From positions 1 to 64,000 of the forward strand of contig URAV01000007.1 in the NCBI GenBank assembly GCA_900545915.1: 64,000 bases of DNA, written 5' to 3'. Below the pieces are notes generated by a model that saw only the letters and a list, made by a program, of their open reading frames with translations, did no database searches and was not told the DNA's origin. This document shows positions 37,944 to 46,198 of this stretch, piece after piece; position 1 is the first letter of the stretch, and every line of letters starts with the position of its first letter. The stretch is from an uncultured Porphyromonadaceae bacterium (GTDB lineage Bacteria; Bacteroidota; Bacteroidia; Bacteroidales; Coprobacteraceae). A program made the position numbers and the translations under genes.

Positions 37944-39594
37944 GGTTTTTCGACATCATCATAATAATATTGAGGAAGTTCGTCCTGTTAATGGTGTATA
38001 TAAAGTTTGTGAGCTAGATGCTTATGAACTGAAATATATTTCAGATTCGCCGATAATAGATCAAAAGGTTTTTTTGGAGGATATTCTACTGGATTGTTCA
38101 ATGTTTAATATTACTCAATTAGAGGTTGTTACAATAAAACCAGAATGTTTATTTATTGACTGCTTTGGATTTTCCTCATTGAAAGTCAATAATGAAGTTT
38201 TTAATTTTAATGTTTTGATAGAAAAGCTAAAAAAAGATGATGCTGAGGGTATGTTAATGTATCTATGGAAGCAGGATAGAAGATTATATAATATTTTTTT
38301 ATCTAAGAGTTCTATTACTGCATCTAATATACAAGAAACAGAGATTAATATGACATCTAAGTTTATTAATTATGCTAATTCTTTTTATGATAAAATGTTG
38401 GAGTATATTGCCTCATTTAAATCGTTACCGTATTATGTATTACGTCCGAAAAGTGAACTTTCAAATTATTTTGCGAATTTAATTGACGCAGATTCTATAC
38501 CATGGATATTAGAAAATTTGGATGCAGTATCTTTTAGCCCTGAATTTCGATATGATCCTGATGCAATTGATTTTAATGGGACTTATGGAGTTATAGACCA
38601 AGTGTTTGTCAACAAACAGGTTTACTGCTATAATACATATGAAAATAATATTATTTTAGGGGGATTTTTACGTTTGATAAATAAATTGAGCTCCTTAAAA
38701 AAAGAGATAAGTAACAACATTGATGTAACAAAGAAATATAGTGATGATAATTATGTCGATTTTCGAGACCTTAAAAAGATTCCGTATATACGATTATTGA
38801 AAGAGACCGTGGATATTAAACGCAAACTTGAAAATTTATATTTAAAGTACAGAAATATTTTTATTGATGCTCTCCCTCAAATAGAACGTCCTACTTTAAC
38901 TCCTGTTTTTATTGGCCGTAGGCATTATGCCAATGCTTTTAAGTTGGTACAAAAAGCATGGAATGTTAAATTTGATTTTCATGGCGATATGCTATTATTC
39001 AATATACAGAAAATGAGTTATTTGTATGAGATGTATAATTTCTATTTTTTGTTAGAAGTTGTAGATAAAGAAGTAAAGGAGTTAGAATTTAAAGAAAATG
39101 AAAGTTATAATGATTGTAATGCTGGATATTTTAAATCTTATAAGAAAGATGAATTGACTATTAATTTTTATTATGAACCGCATTTTTTTTGTGAGAAACA
39201 ATCTATGTTAGATTTAGTTAGAATTGATAGTGAGGAGGGTACTTATTACAAACCTGATTTTTTAATTGAGTTTGTATCTCTTTCTAAAGATAATGTTTAT
39301 TGTATATTAGATGCTAAATATTCTAGAGAAAGGACTGTTGGAAGGAGGTTAAATGATTGTATATATAAATATATATTAAATACAGGTATATTCCAAAACC
39401 CGTATAGAAAAATAGATTATTTATTTATTTTAGCCCCAGTAGATAAAAAAGTAGATTATATTATGATTGATTCATATTATCCTCAAATTGGGATAATACC
39501 TTCTAAGCCTTCTAATGTTGTAGATATACAAGATACGATTTCAAAGGTAATAAAAAAATCTTATGAACAATTAAGTAATAAATATATTGCATAA
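37936..39594 (+). CDS. McrC-like DUF2357/PD-(D/E)XK nuclease
   Basis: Nuclease partner of the AAA+ protein. The N-terminal part fits the DUF2357 region that couples McrC-like proteins to the motor ring. The middle has KLVQKAWNVKFDFHGDMLLF and MSYLYEMYNFYFLLEVVDK. The C-terminal nuclease core is YYKPDFLIEF (Asp), then YCILDAKYSRERT (D-x-K), a PD-(D/E)XK site that looks intact. A 552-residue length fits the DUF2357 type rather than the shorter classical McrC. The start overlaps the motor gene by 8 bp (translational coupling). Very AT-rich. It probably restricts modified or foreign DNA; the recognised modification is not deducible. Confidence 0.82.
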   Translation: MLKVFRHHHNNIEEVRPVNGVYKVCELDAYELKYISDSPIIDQKVFLEDILLDCSMFNITQLEVVTIKPECLFIDCFGFSSLKVNNEVFNFNVLIEKLKKDDAEGMLMYLWKQDRRLYNIFLSKSSITASNIQETEINMTSKFINYANSFYDKMLEYIASFKSLPYYVLRPKSELSNYFANLIDADSIPWILENLDAVSFSPEFRYDPDAIDFNGTYGVIDQVFVNKQVYCYNTYENNIILGGFLRLINKLSSLKKEISNNIDVTKKYSDDNYVDFRDLKKIPYIRLLKETVDIKRKLENLYLKYRNIFIDALPQIERPTLTPVFIGRRHYANAFKLVQKAWNVKFDFHGDMLLFNIQKMSYLYEMYNFYFLLEVVDKEVKELEFKENESYNDCNAGYFKSYKKDELTINFYYEPHFFCEKQSMLDLVRIDSEEGTYYKPDFLIEFVSLSKDNVYCILDAKYSRERTVGRRLNDCIYKYILNTGIFQNPYRKIDYLFILAPVDKKVDYIMIDSYYPQIGIIPSKPSNVVDIQDTISKVIKKSYEQLSNKYIA

Positions 39595-39859
39595 TTAATC
39601 TCTTAAGGCAGAGGAAATACAATACATAGTTGATATAAATAATAGAACGATACAAGTAAAAACAATTCTTTTGAATCCAAATATTTTATGTTTAATGGTA
39701 TTTGTTTTTGTTTCCGTCAGTATAGAAAAAATAAAGAGGTAGTCTCAAAATAAAAATTGGAATTTGAAAATCTTATAGATTGAAACTTCAAAAAGAAAAA
39801 TACCTTGTTGTTATGTATAGGAGTAGTCATTTTTGTTTTGACACGCCCCCTTTTTTATG
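39595..39859. other. Non-coding gap between the restriction genes and the recombinase
   Basis: 265 bp of AT-rich DNA between converging genes. A short GTCAAAACAAAAATGAC-type inverted repeat after the recombinase stop may act in termination. No gene or tRNA fragment was seen. Confidence 0.4.
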
Positions 39860-41044
39860 TCAAAAATCCGTATCATAATCTTTTAATAATTCGTTAGCGT
39901 CTTGGATATCATGAGGTGTATATATATCAGCCATTAATACCGAGTGCCAGCGGGCTTGATCCCTGATGCTCAACTTATCTACATTATTTCTTAACATAGT
40001 CGTTACCCCTGTGTCTTTCAGTGAATAAAATTTATATTGAGGTTTGAGTTTCAATGCCGGCCTTAAATGTAAATGCCAGTAATCCCGGAACTGTTTTTCA
40101 GATCGATATTCCAGACCCGGCCGACACTCGGAAGAAAACAAATAATAGTTTGTCGGATAGGTTAAGACTTCTAAATCGATCATAAGGGTAATTATTTTTT
40201 TATTTAAAGTAACAACGGCATCGCAGCGATTCTTTGCAATATCACCGGACACAAATATTGTCTGATGCTTTACGGAAATGTCACCGATCTTTATTTTAGA
40301 CATTTCTTTCGGCCGGATAAAACAGTAATGCAGAATATAACAGGCTAACAGGTAGTGTTTGTTGTGATTTGTCAACCATGTTTTTAAAGAATCCAATATA
40401 TTGGGCGGGATTACGGTACGCTGTTTTTTAATAGATCGTTTACCTAATACATCTAATCCGTCAGTAAATTTGCTCGAATGATAACTGTTTTTTGTCAGAT
40501 ATGAAGCGAACACCCGTAACCAGCCTAAATAATTATCACGAGTTTGCGGACAATTTCCCCGATCGATATAAATATGATTTAAAAAATTGTTGGCGTAATC
40601 TTTATTCAATTGGTAAATATAAGTGATCGGAATCGGTAAAGAAGTATTGTATTTAATCAAATTACGCATATAAGACATATATCCCGTATAAGTATCTTCA
40701 CGCAAAATACCGTCTTTCAAATACCTTGTAATTGTTCGTTCATAGGACAGGCATACATCGGCAAACAGCATATATCCTTTTCCCGTTCCTTGTTCGATAA
40801 AAGGATTATAACCGGCTCTTAATTTCTCAGACAGCCGTATTATCAAATCGCTTGCATATTTCCTTCGTTCGCTGATCTTTTCGACGTGATTTATTTTTAT
40901 GCGTTTGAGCCGCATTTTATTAAGTTCCGGATCAAACGCATAAAAACCTATATACCAGTCTTTCCCGTTTTTCCCTGTGTATAATTTCGGAGGAGTATAT
41001 CCGATAATACTCTCTAATTGTTGGTTTTTCTTTCGTATAGACAT
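39860..41044 (-). CDS. Tyrosine recombinase (phage-type integrase)
   Basis: Site-specific recombinase of the Bacteroidota phage/genomic-island type. It has an N-terminal arm-binding-like region (GKNGKDWYIGFYAFDPELNK), a SAM-like core-binding domain (ITRYLKDGILREDTYTGYMS), and a catalytic domain with the first Arg in YCFIRPKEMSKIKIGDI, the Lys in VSGDIAKNRCD, the box FYSLKDTGVTTMLRN, RWHSVLMADIYTPHD with the histidine and the likely nucleophile Tyr. The usual HxxR of box II reads SLKD here, as in some integrases of this phylum. The gene lies 127 bp from the 3' end of tRNA-Pro, the classic position for an element integrated in a tRNA gene, and next to the AT-rich restriction genes. Confidence 0.85.
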   Translation of the reverse strand: MSIRKKNQQLESIIGYTPPKLYTGKNGKDWYIGFYAFDPELNKMRLKRIKINHVEKISERRKYASDLIIRLSEKLRAGYNPFIEQGTGKGYMLFADVCLSYERTITRYLKDGILREDTYTGYMSYMRNLIKYNTSLPIPITYIYQLNKDYANNFLNHIYIDRGNCPQTRDNYLGWLRVFASYLTKNSYHSSKFTDGLDVLGKRSIKKQRTVIPPNILDSLKTWLTNHNKHYLLACYILHYCFIRPKEMSKIKIGDISVKHQTIFVSGDIAKNRCDAVVTLNKKIITLMIDLEVLTYPTNYYLFSSECRPGLEYRSEKQFRDYWHLHLRPALKLKPQYKFYSLKDTGVTTMLRNNVDKLSIRDQARWHSVLMADIYTPHDIQDANELLKDYDTDF

Positions 41045-41125
41045 TTTTTTTTTTGCCCGGCTTAAAAAAAGTCGACCAAATGTTTAACAACCCTCTCCCG
41101 TATTTCTCCCGGCACAAAATAGCGA

Positions 41126-41166
41126 CATAGCCGTAACTTATTGATAATCAATAAGTTACGGCTATG
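41126..41166. repeat. 20-bp perfect palindrome just past the tRNA-Pro 3' end
   Basis: CATAGCCGTAACTTATTGAT (41126-41145) and its exact reverse complement (41147-41166) flank one A. It lies 4 bp after the tRNA-Pro 3' end and before the recombinase gene. It may terminate tRNA transcription, although no strong T run follows, or be part of the attachment region of the island. Confidence 0.7.
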
Positions 41167-41170
41167 TATG

Positions 41171-41245
41171 TCGGGGTGACTGGATTCGAACCAGCGACCA
41201 CACGCCCCCCAGACGTGTACTCTAACCGGACTGAGCTACGCCCCG
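41171..41245 (-). tRNA. tRNA-Pro (anticodon GGG)
   Basis: A cloverleaf can be drawn on the minus strand: acceptor CGGGGCG with CACCCCG (one C-A mismatch), D arm GCTC...GAGT, anticodon stem CACGT/GCGTG with loop CTGGGGG, T arm GCTGG-TTCGAAT-CCAGT. The anticodon GGG reads CCC (Pro). It probably served as the integration site of the adjacent island. No CCA is encoded. Confidence 0.93.
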
Positions 41246-41258
41246 ATTAATTGTGTGG

Positions 41259-41266
41259 CAAAAGTA
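41259..41266 (-). promoter_or_regulatory. -7 promoter element of tRNA-Pro
   Basis: CAAAAGTA on the + strand is TACTTTTG on the transcribed strand, 14 bp before the tRNA 5' end. Confidence 0.55.
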
Positions 41267-41290
41267 GTATATTTATTTTTATCAGCAAAA

Positions 41291-41321
41291 TTTTTCTGTA
41301 AAATTTAAACAGACTCTCAGG
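41291..41321 (+). repeat. Possible lone terminus of the MITE-like repeat
   Basis: GTAAAATTTAAACAGACTCT matches the right end of copies F and G, but no left end or interior is present nearby. It may be a deletion remnant. Confidence 0.4.
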
Positions 41322-41357
41322 GAAACATAACTTGTCCTATATAGAAAAGAGATTCTT

Positions 41358-42419
41358 TTATAAGTGAAAAAGATCTCGGTACAGATCAAAAGCGGTACAT
41401 ATTTCCTCTTTTGTTGCTGTTTGGTTAATTTCTACTATGCCGACATCTTTCAGTAATGTGAAATTGACACTATCCGATTCGTTTTTTTTGTCGTGAGTCA
41501 TCTTTTCATATAAAGAGTCGTAATCTTCACATGTAATTGGAAATGCACCGTAATTATCAGCAATGAAAGTCGATAATTGACGAATACGTTCTACCGGAAA
41601 GCCTAAATGCATGTGAGATAATAGCAGTTCGCAAATCAATCCCCAAGCTACGGCATATCCGTGTTGTATCGGAGATTTGCGTTCATGCGATAAACTTTCG
41701 AATGCATGTCCTACCGTATGGCCGAGATTTAAAGATTTTCGGATATTCTTTTCAAAAGGATCAGCTTCCACTATGTGTTCTTTTACTTTTACCGATTCTT
41801 CCAGTAATTTCAGCAGTTTGTCTAAATCGAGATTGGAAAAATCCAATGTCAATAATTTGTTATATGTGTCGGGACTGCTAATCAGTCCGTGTTTAAGCAT
41901 TTCTGCATAGCCCGAAAGGAGATGTTCTCGGGATAATGTTTTAAAAAAAAACGTAGAAATCAATACCGATTCAGCCGGATTGAATACTCCTATTTCATTT
42001 TTTAGTCCGTTGAAGTTGATTCCGGTTTTTCCGCCTACTGCAGCATCTACCGCACCTAATAATGTTGTGGGAATATTGATATAACGAATACCCCGTTTGA
42101 ATGTGGATGCTGCAAATCCGCCCAGATCAGTTACCATGCCGCCTCCCAGATTGATCATAAAAGAACGGCGGGTAGCATGTTTATCGCTTAAAATTTTCCA
42201 TACGGAGGCTAAAGCCTCCAGGTTTTTATGCGTGTCGTCTGCTTCGATGATGATCTGTTCGGCATTACTGCATAACTTACTGTTTTCAAGTAAAGGGAAT
42301 GCAAATTTGAAAGTATTTCGGTCTGTTAATACGAACAACTTATCATAGGAATAACGAGATAACATCTCATCGATACTTTCAGATATATTTTGCGTGAAAA
42401 TAACGGGTTGTTTCGACAT
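41358..42419 (-). CDS. aroB: 3-dehydroquinate synthase
   Basis: Second step of the shikimate pathway (DAHP to 3-dehydroquinate), NAD- and metal-dependent. Landmarks are MINLGGGMVTDLGGFAASTFKRG, INIPTTLLGAVDAAVGGKTG, the nearby Lys/Asn active-site stretch NGLKNEIGVF, GYAEMLKHGLI (metal Glu), and NLGHTVGHAFESL with HGYAVAWGL (metal His residues). Length (353 aa) is normal. It is 4 bp downstream of a HAD phosphatase gene and surely co-transcribed with it. Confidence 0.96.
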   Translation of the reverse strand: MSKQPVIFTQNISESIDEMLSRYSYDKLFVLTDRNTFKFAFPLLENSKLCSNAEQIIIEADDTHKNLEALASVWKILSDKHATRRSFMINLGGGMVTDLGGFAASTFKRGIRYINIPTTLLGAVDAAVGGKTGINFNGLKNEIGVFNPAESVLISTFFFKTLSREHLLSGYAEMLKHGLISSPDTYNKLLTLDFSNLDLDKLLKLLEESVKVKEHIVEADPFEKNIRKSLNLGHTVGHAFESLSHERKSPIQHGYAVAWGLICELLLSHMHLGFPVERIRQLSTFIADNYGAFPITCEDYDSLYEKMTHDKKNESDSVNFTLLKDVGIVEINQTATKEEICTAFDLYRDLFHL

Positions 42420-42423
42420 AAGT

Positions 42424-43155
42424 TTATTTTTTTAATGCAGTATATATTTCTTCAAACCGGTCAGCTAAAGTTTGCATATCGGGAATAAGCAGGTTTGCTC
42501 CGGCAGATAAAAGAACTTTATCATCTAAAGGTCCGGTATTTACTCCGATCGTAAAGATCCCTGCGGCAACACCGGCTTCTACGCCTAATGGAGCGTTTTC
42601 GATGACAATTGCCTGATTCGGTTTTGCTTTGGCTTTTTGCAATCCTATTAAATATGGTTCAGGATGAGGTTTTCCATATTTGACGTCAAAGGCGGTTACC
42701 ATTGTCTCCGGAGTGAAGATTCCGGGATATTCGTGATCTAATTTATCAAGAAGGGATGTTTGTCCTGATCCGGTTACCAAAACCGGAGTTAATCCGACTG
42801 CTTTTATTTTTTTTAGAAACTCGGCCGCTCCCGGCATGGCTTCGGCTTTTGGTTGCCGGTTAAAACTTTCGGTTTTCTTTGCGTAGATTTCGTGAATCTC
42901 TTTTTCGGTAGCCGGGCGGTTGAATGCTCGTTGAAATAGTAGGTTGATTGTAGAAGCGCCGGTTCTACCTTCATATAAATAAAATTCACTGGGTGTAGAA
43001 TCTATGCCTAAAGCCGAAATCGTTTCATACCACGCATTAGCGTGATTCTTCATCGAATCATACAAAACACCGTCCATATCGATAAGTACGGCTTTCAGAT
43101 CGATTTTGTCATATCCATGCTTATCTAAAAAAGTTTGTATTTCCGGATGCACCAT
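42424..43155 (-). CDS. HAD-superfamily phosphatase/phosphomutase-like protein
   Basis: A 243-residue HAD subfamily I hydrolase close to beta-phosphoglucomutase or sugar-phosphatase types. It shows the nucleophile motif VLIDMDGVLYDS (DxD), a helical cap (EGRTGASTINLLFQRAF), motif II VLVTGSG, motif III Lys in KYGKPHPEPYL, and motif IV VIENAPLGVEAGVAAG. It starts the aroB operon. The substrate cannot be named from sequence. Confidence 0.85.
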   Translation of the reverse strand: MVHPEIQTFLDKHGYDKIDLKAVLIDMDGVLYDSMKNHANAWYETISALGIDSTPSEFYLYEGRTGASTINLLFQRAFNRPATEKEIHEIYAKKTESFNRQPKAEAMPGAAEFLKKIKAVGLTPVLVTGSGQTSLLDKLDHEYPGIFTPETMVTAFDVKYGKPHPEPYLIGLQKAKAKPNQAIVIENAPLGVEAGVAAGIFTIGVNTGPLDDKVLLSAGANLLIPDMQTLADRFEEIYTALKK

Positions 43156-43175
43156 CTTATCTTTTTTTAGTTTTG

Positions 43176-43183
43176 CAAAAATA
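43176..43183 (-). promoter_or_regulatory. -7 promoter element of the HAD-aroB operon
   Basis: CAAAAATA on the + strand is TATTTTTG on the transcribed strand, 21 bp before the HAD start codon. Confidence 0.5.
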
Positions 43184-43255
43184 CAAAGTATTTGTTACTT
43201 ATAATTGCAAAATTTACTTTTGAATGAAAAACTTTATTTGAGAAGGGGAAATAGG

Positions 43256-43263
43256 TATCTTTG
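43256..43263 (+). promoter_or_regulatory. -7 promoter element upstream of the hydrolase at 43388
   Basis: TATCTTTG matches TAnnTTTG, with a TTTG at 43237-43240 that could be the upstream element although the 15-bp spacing is short. Repeat copy E begins directly after it, so the transcript would start inside the repeat. Confidence 0.45.
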
Positions 43264-43349
43264 TAAGAGCCTGTCTGAATTTTGCACGGATATCGAAACG
43301 TGTGAAGGTATGATATCCTTGTTATCGGAATACATAGACAGGTTTTAAG
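43264..43349 (+). repeat. Intergenic MITE-like repeat, copy E (internally deleted)
   Basis: AGAGCCTGTCTGAATTTTGC at the left and CATAGACAGGTTTTAAG at the right keep the inverted termini, but the body is only about 85 bp and unrelated to the long form in the middle. Confidence 0.7.
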
Positions 43350-43387
43350 AAATAATTTTTTTATGTTGCAAAATCAGCTATTAATTA

Positions 43388-44551
43388 ATGAGAAAGGTAT
43401 TATTATTTTCGATCGTTTTTTTAATTTCTTTATCAAATGTTTTTTCTCAGGATACGGTGTATTGTTATGATAGATACGAGCTTAAAAAAGATATGCCTGT
43501 TTATTATAAACAGATACGTGACCGATTGGCATTTCCGGATGCTTGGGGTAATTCGTCGATAAGATCATTTAAGAGATGGAGGAAATATGCTCGGAAACTG
43601 TTGAAAGAAAGTTTACAAGCAATACTTCCGGAGGCCCACTTTGGGTATCGGACTATTGATATGGAGCAACGGGAAGGTTACCGAGTAGAGAAAATTGATT
43701 TTAATATTTCTTATGATGTACGCATTCCGGCGTATTTGCTTATTCCGGATGGAGAGGGTACGTTTCCGGCTCTTGTCGTATTGCATGATCATGGGGCGAA
43801 GTTTTCAATAGGGAAAGAAAAAAATGTGCGACCGTTTCATGTCCCCGATTCTGTATTACAAGAATCTAAAGATTGGGTAAAGAAATGTTATGACGGTGTT
43901 TATATCGGGGACTTTTTTGCTTCGAAAGGATATGTGGTTTTAGTTATCGATGCTCTTTTTTGGGGAGAAAGAGGGCGTTTTGAAGGGGAAAATTACAATG
44001 CTCAACAGGCTCTTGCGTCGAATCTGTTCCAGCTTGGAATGTCTTGGTGCGGAGTCATTACGAATGATGATATTCGAAGTGCAGATTTTTTAGCGACATT
44101 ACCTTTTGTAGATGCTGGCCGGATTGGGGCGGTCGGATTTTCGATCGGTGCGCATCGGGCATGGATGTTATCTGCGGCAAGTGACAGAATAAATACTACT
44201 GCTGCAATTTGCTGGATGAATACGACCGAATATTTAATGACGCTTGCCAATAATCAGAACAAAGGATATTCGGCATATTCGACCATTTTGCCGGGTCTTC
44301 GCAACCATCTTGATTATCCGCATGTAGCGTCGATTATATGTCCTAAACCTTTGTTGCTTTTTAATGGGGCGAAAGATAAACTTTTCCCATTATCCGGAAC
44401 ATGGGATGCCTTCGGTATTTTGCGTAAAGTGTGGGATAGTCAAGGTGTTTCAGATAACCTTGAAACCCGTGTATGGGATACTCCGCACGAGTTTAACAGA
44501 GAGATGCAAATAGAAGTATTGCGATTTATGGACAGGCATCTGAAAAAATAA
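43388..44551 (+). CDS. Secreted alpha/beta-hydrolase (dienelactone hydrolase/acetyl-xylan-esterase-like)
   Basis: A 387-residue exported hydrolase. The signal peptide ends near residue 20 (NVFSQ). The alpha/beta-hydrolase fold shows the oxyanion strand PALVVLHDHGAKF, the nucleophile elbow GAVGFSIGAHRAW (Ser), the acid in LLLFNGAKDKLFP (Asp) and the base in WDTPHEFNREM (His). An N-terminal helical stretch of about 80 residues precedes the catalytic domain. Related proteins in Bacteroidales are annotated as acetyl xylan esterases or dienelactone hydrolases. There is no carbohydrate-enzyme neighbour, so the substrate is open. Confidence 0.78.
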   Translation: MRKVLLFSIVFLISLSNVFSQDTVYCYDRYELKKDMPVYYKQIRDRLAFPDAWGNSSIRSFKRWRKYARKLLKESLQAILPEAHFGYRTIDMEQREGYRVEKIDFNISYDVRIPAYLLIPDGEGTFPALVVLHDHGAKFSIGKEKNVRPFHVPDSVLQESKDWVKKCYDGVYIGDFFASKGYVVLVIDALFWGERGRFEGENYNAQQALASNLFQLGMSWCGVITNDDIRSADFLATLPFVDAGRIGAVGFSIGAHRAWMLSAASDRINTTAAICWMNTTEYLMTLANNQNKGYSAYSTILPGLRNHLDYPHVASIICPKPLLLFNGAKDKLFPLSGTWDAFGILRKVWDSQGVSDNLETRVWDTPHEFNREMQIEVLRFMDRHLKK

Positions 44552-44603
44552 TATTTTTGAGATTGATGATTTCTGTTGTAATGTGAAATAATTGATAGGA
44601 GGT

Positions 44604-44677
44604 TTAGAGTCTGTCTGAATTTTCCGACAAAGCAATTCTTAAAACAGACTTACGCAAAATTTAAACAGGTTCTGAGA
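44604..44677 (+). repeat. Intergenic MITE-like repeat, copy F (minimal form)
   Basis: At about 74 bp this is the shortest copy with both ends: TTAGAGTCTGTCTGAATTTT and AAAATTTAAACAGGTTCTGA. It lies between two converging genes and shows the element reduced almost to its termini. Confidence 0.78.
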
Positions 44678-44722
44678 GTATGTCGGAACTCCGTTTCGAT
44701 TTATTACTGGAATTTTTTCGTT

Positions 44723-45202
44723 TTACATGTTTACAAGGCTTGTTATGAATGTGTATGTAAAGTAAAGGCATACGATAAATTTTAATGCAGTCCCCAGTAA
44801 GAATCCGACTAAAGATCCCAATCCGGATTTTATAGCGTGAGAAAGCTCTTTTTGTCCTAATAATTCACCGATAACAGCACCTAAGAAAGGACCGGCTATT
44901 ATTCCCCAAGGTAAAAAGAAAAGCCCGATGATCGTTCCGATTAGGCAACCCCGGTTTCCCCATTTACTACCACCGCTATATTTGCTGCCCAGCATCGGAA
45001 TGAAATAATCCAAGATCAATGTGATAATGACGATAAACAACCAAATCAGTAATTGTGTGCCGGAGTATTGTACTTTTTCGGTGATATGTAGGAGAAGAAT
45101 GCCTAAATAGGCGACTGGCGGTCCCGGAAGAACCGGAAGAAAACATCCGGCTATTCCTGTAATGAGGCAAATTATTCCTAAAATAATCAATGCGATATCC
45201 AT
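44723..45202 (-). CDS. DUF456-family inner-membrane protein
   Basis: A 159-residue protein with about four hydrophobic segments rich in Gly and Pro (LITGIAGCFLPVLPGPPVAY, LLIWLFIVIITLILDYFIP, GTIIGLFFLPWGIIAGPFLGA, GFLLGTALKFIVCLYFTYTF). GSKWGNRGCLIGT and the glycine-patterned GAVIGELLG match the DUF456 family. Function unknown. It is transcribed alone. Confidence 0.85.
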   Translation of the reverse strand: MDIALIILGIICLITGIAGCFLPVLPGPPVAYLGILLLHITEKVQYSGTQLLIWLFIVIITLILDYFIPMLGSKYSGGSKWGNRGCLIGTIIGLFFLPWGIIAGPFLGAVIGELLGQKELSHAIKSGLGSLVGFLLGTALKFIVCLYFTYTFITSLVNM

Positions 45203-45341
45203 ATTTTATTTTTGATTTATAAGGTTGTAAATATATTCTTTTTTGTACAAAATAAGGGTGTTAACGATAAATAAAAAATTGAATGTAAGTAATAGGTGAG
45301 AGTTGTAAATATTGGTATGTTTTTATATGGAATATTGTAAA

Positions 45342-45390
45342 AAAACGAAAAGGCAACAAATCTCAGATTTCTTTGATTTGTTGCCTTTCG
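45342..45390 (-). terminator. Terminator of the tRNA-Gly/tRNA-Leu transcript
   Basis: GGCAACAAATC (45352-45362) pairs with GATTTGTTGCC (45375-45385), extended by flanking A/T pairs. On the minus strand it is followed by CGTTTTTTTAC. Confidence 0.8.
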
Positions 45391-45474
45391 TACCCGGAGC
45401 GGGACTTGAACCCGCACAGCTGCAATAGCCAAAGGATTTTAAGTCCTTCGTGTCTACCATTCCACCATCCGGGC
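45391..45474 (-). tRNA. tRNA-Leu (anticodon TAA)
   Basis: An 84-nt class II tRNA on the minus strand: acceptor GCCCGGA/TCCGGGT, D arm with GGTGGAATGGTAGACAC, anticodon loop CTTAAAA (TAA), a long variable arm, and T arm GCGGG-TTCAAGT-CCCGC. The family-typical long variable region supports Leu. Confidence 0.94.
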
Positions 45475-45481
45475 GGCCTGG

Positions 45482-45554
45482 AGCGAAAAACGGGACTCGA
45501 ACCCGCGACCCTAACCTTGGCAAGGTTATGCTCTACCAACTGAGCTATTTTCGC
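45482..45554 (-). tRNA. tRNA-Gly (anticodon GCC)
   Basis: A 73-nt tRNA on the minus strand: acceptor GCGAAAA/TTTTCGC, D arm GCTC...GAGC, anticodon stem TAACC/GGTTA with loop TTGCCAA (GCC), and T arm GCGGG-TTCGAGT-CCCGT. It is 7 bp upstream of tRNA-Leu, same transcript. Confidence 0.95.
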
Positions 45555-45565
45555 ATTTGCGACTG

Positions 45566-45573
45566 CAAATATA
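45566..45573 (-). promoter_or_regulatory. -7 promoter element of the tRNA-Gly/Leu operon
   Basis: CAAATATA on the + strand is TATATTTG on the transcribed strand, 12 bp before the tRNA-Gly 5' end. Confidence 0.6.
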
Positions 45574-45698
45574 GAATTGTTTTTTGTTTTTTCAAAAGAT
45601 TTATAGCCGAAAAGCTCGATAAACTTTTAAAAATATGATTTTATGAGTTTATCAAGAAATGATTTTGTGTTGATATTTAACCTGCTAATCTTTGATTT

Positions 45699-46190
45699 TT
45701 AGTTTGTTATATAATATAATCCGTTTGCGATGCCGACTTGATAACTTCGTAACATATATTTATGTTCTCGAGCTGTTCCGCTTAAAGGAGAACCTGTTCC
45801 TTCAAAAACATCGAATGTCGATTTACATTGTGGGCAATAAGCGTGATATGTCTCTTCATCTATGTCGATTCTGACTGAGGGATCTCGTTCTACCGGACAT
45901 GTCAGGTCGTAAGCGTATAATTGATTAGAATATCCGCAGACCAGTAATACACCTCCATAGCCTGTTGCAGAAGATACATTATAAAATTCTTTGTTGGGAA
46001 TTTTGTTAAGAATGAATTTTTGATAGTCCGGAAACGCATGTACACCGTATTGACTCCATAAAGCAGAGCTTCTGAACTCGATTCTTACAGTCGTTACCGG
46101 AATACGGTATTCATCATTCTTATCGCATCCGGAGAAAAGAATAATCAGAAATAGATATAATATGAATGGATATTTGAACATTACAGACAT
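45699..46190 (-). CDS. Rieske-like lipoprotein lacking canonical His ligands
   Basis: A 163-residue lipoprotein (lipobox FSGC near residue 22, then DKNDE). The C-terminal half follows the Rieske fold layout: AYDLTCPVE at the first cluster loop and YCPQCKSTFDVFEGTGSPLSG at the second, then GTAREHKYMLRSYQV. A true [2Fe-2S] Rieske site is CxH and CxxH; here both histidine positions are changed (CPV and CPQC), leaving three cysteines. It may be a degenerate Rieske protein or bind a different metal. The start could also be ATG 46181. No operon partner is evident. Confidence 0.6.
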   Translation of the reverse strand: MSVMFKYPFILYLFLIILFSGCDKNDEYRIPVTTVRIEFRSSALWSQYGVHAFPDYQKFILNKIPNKEFYNVSSATGYGGVLLVCGYSNQLYAYDLTCPVERDPSVRIDIDEETYHAYCPQCKSTFDVFEGTGSPLSGTAREHKYMLRSYQVGIANGLYYITN

Positions 46191-46198
46191 TTACAGAT

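Noticed and set aside
39735..39775. AGTCTCAAAATAAAAATTGG-like stretch resembling an insertion-sequence end
   Set aside because: Only one weak end, no inverted partner and no transposase nearby; AT-rich DNA makes such matches likely by chance.
41171..41190. Search for a duplicated tRNA-Pro 3' end as far attachment site
   Set aside because: No second copy was seen between priA and the recombinase, so no att pair is claimed.
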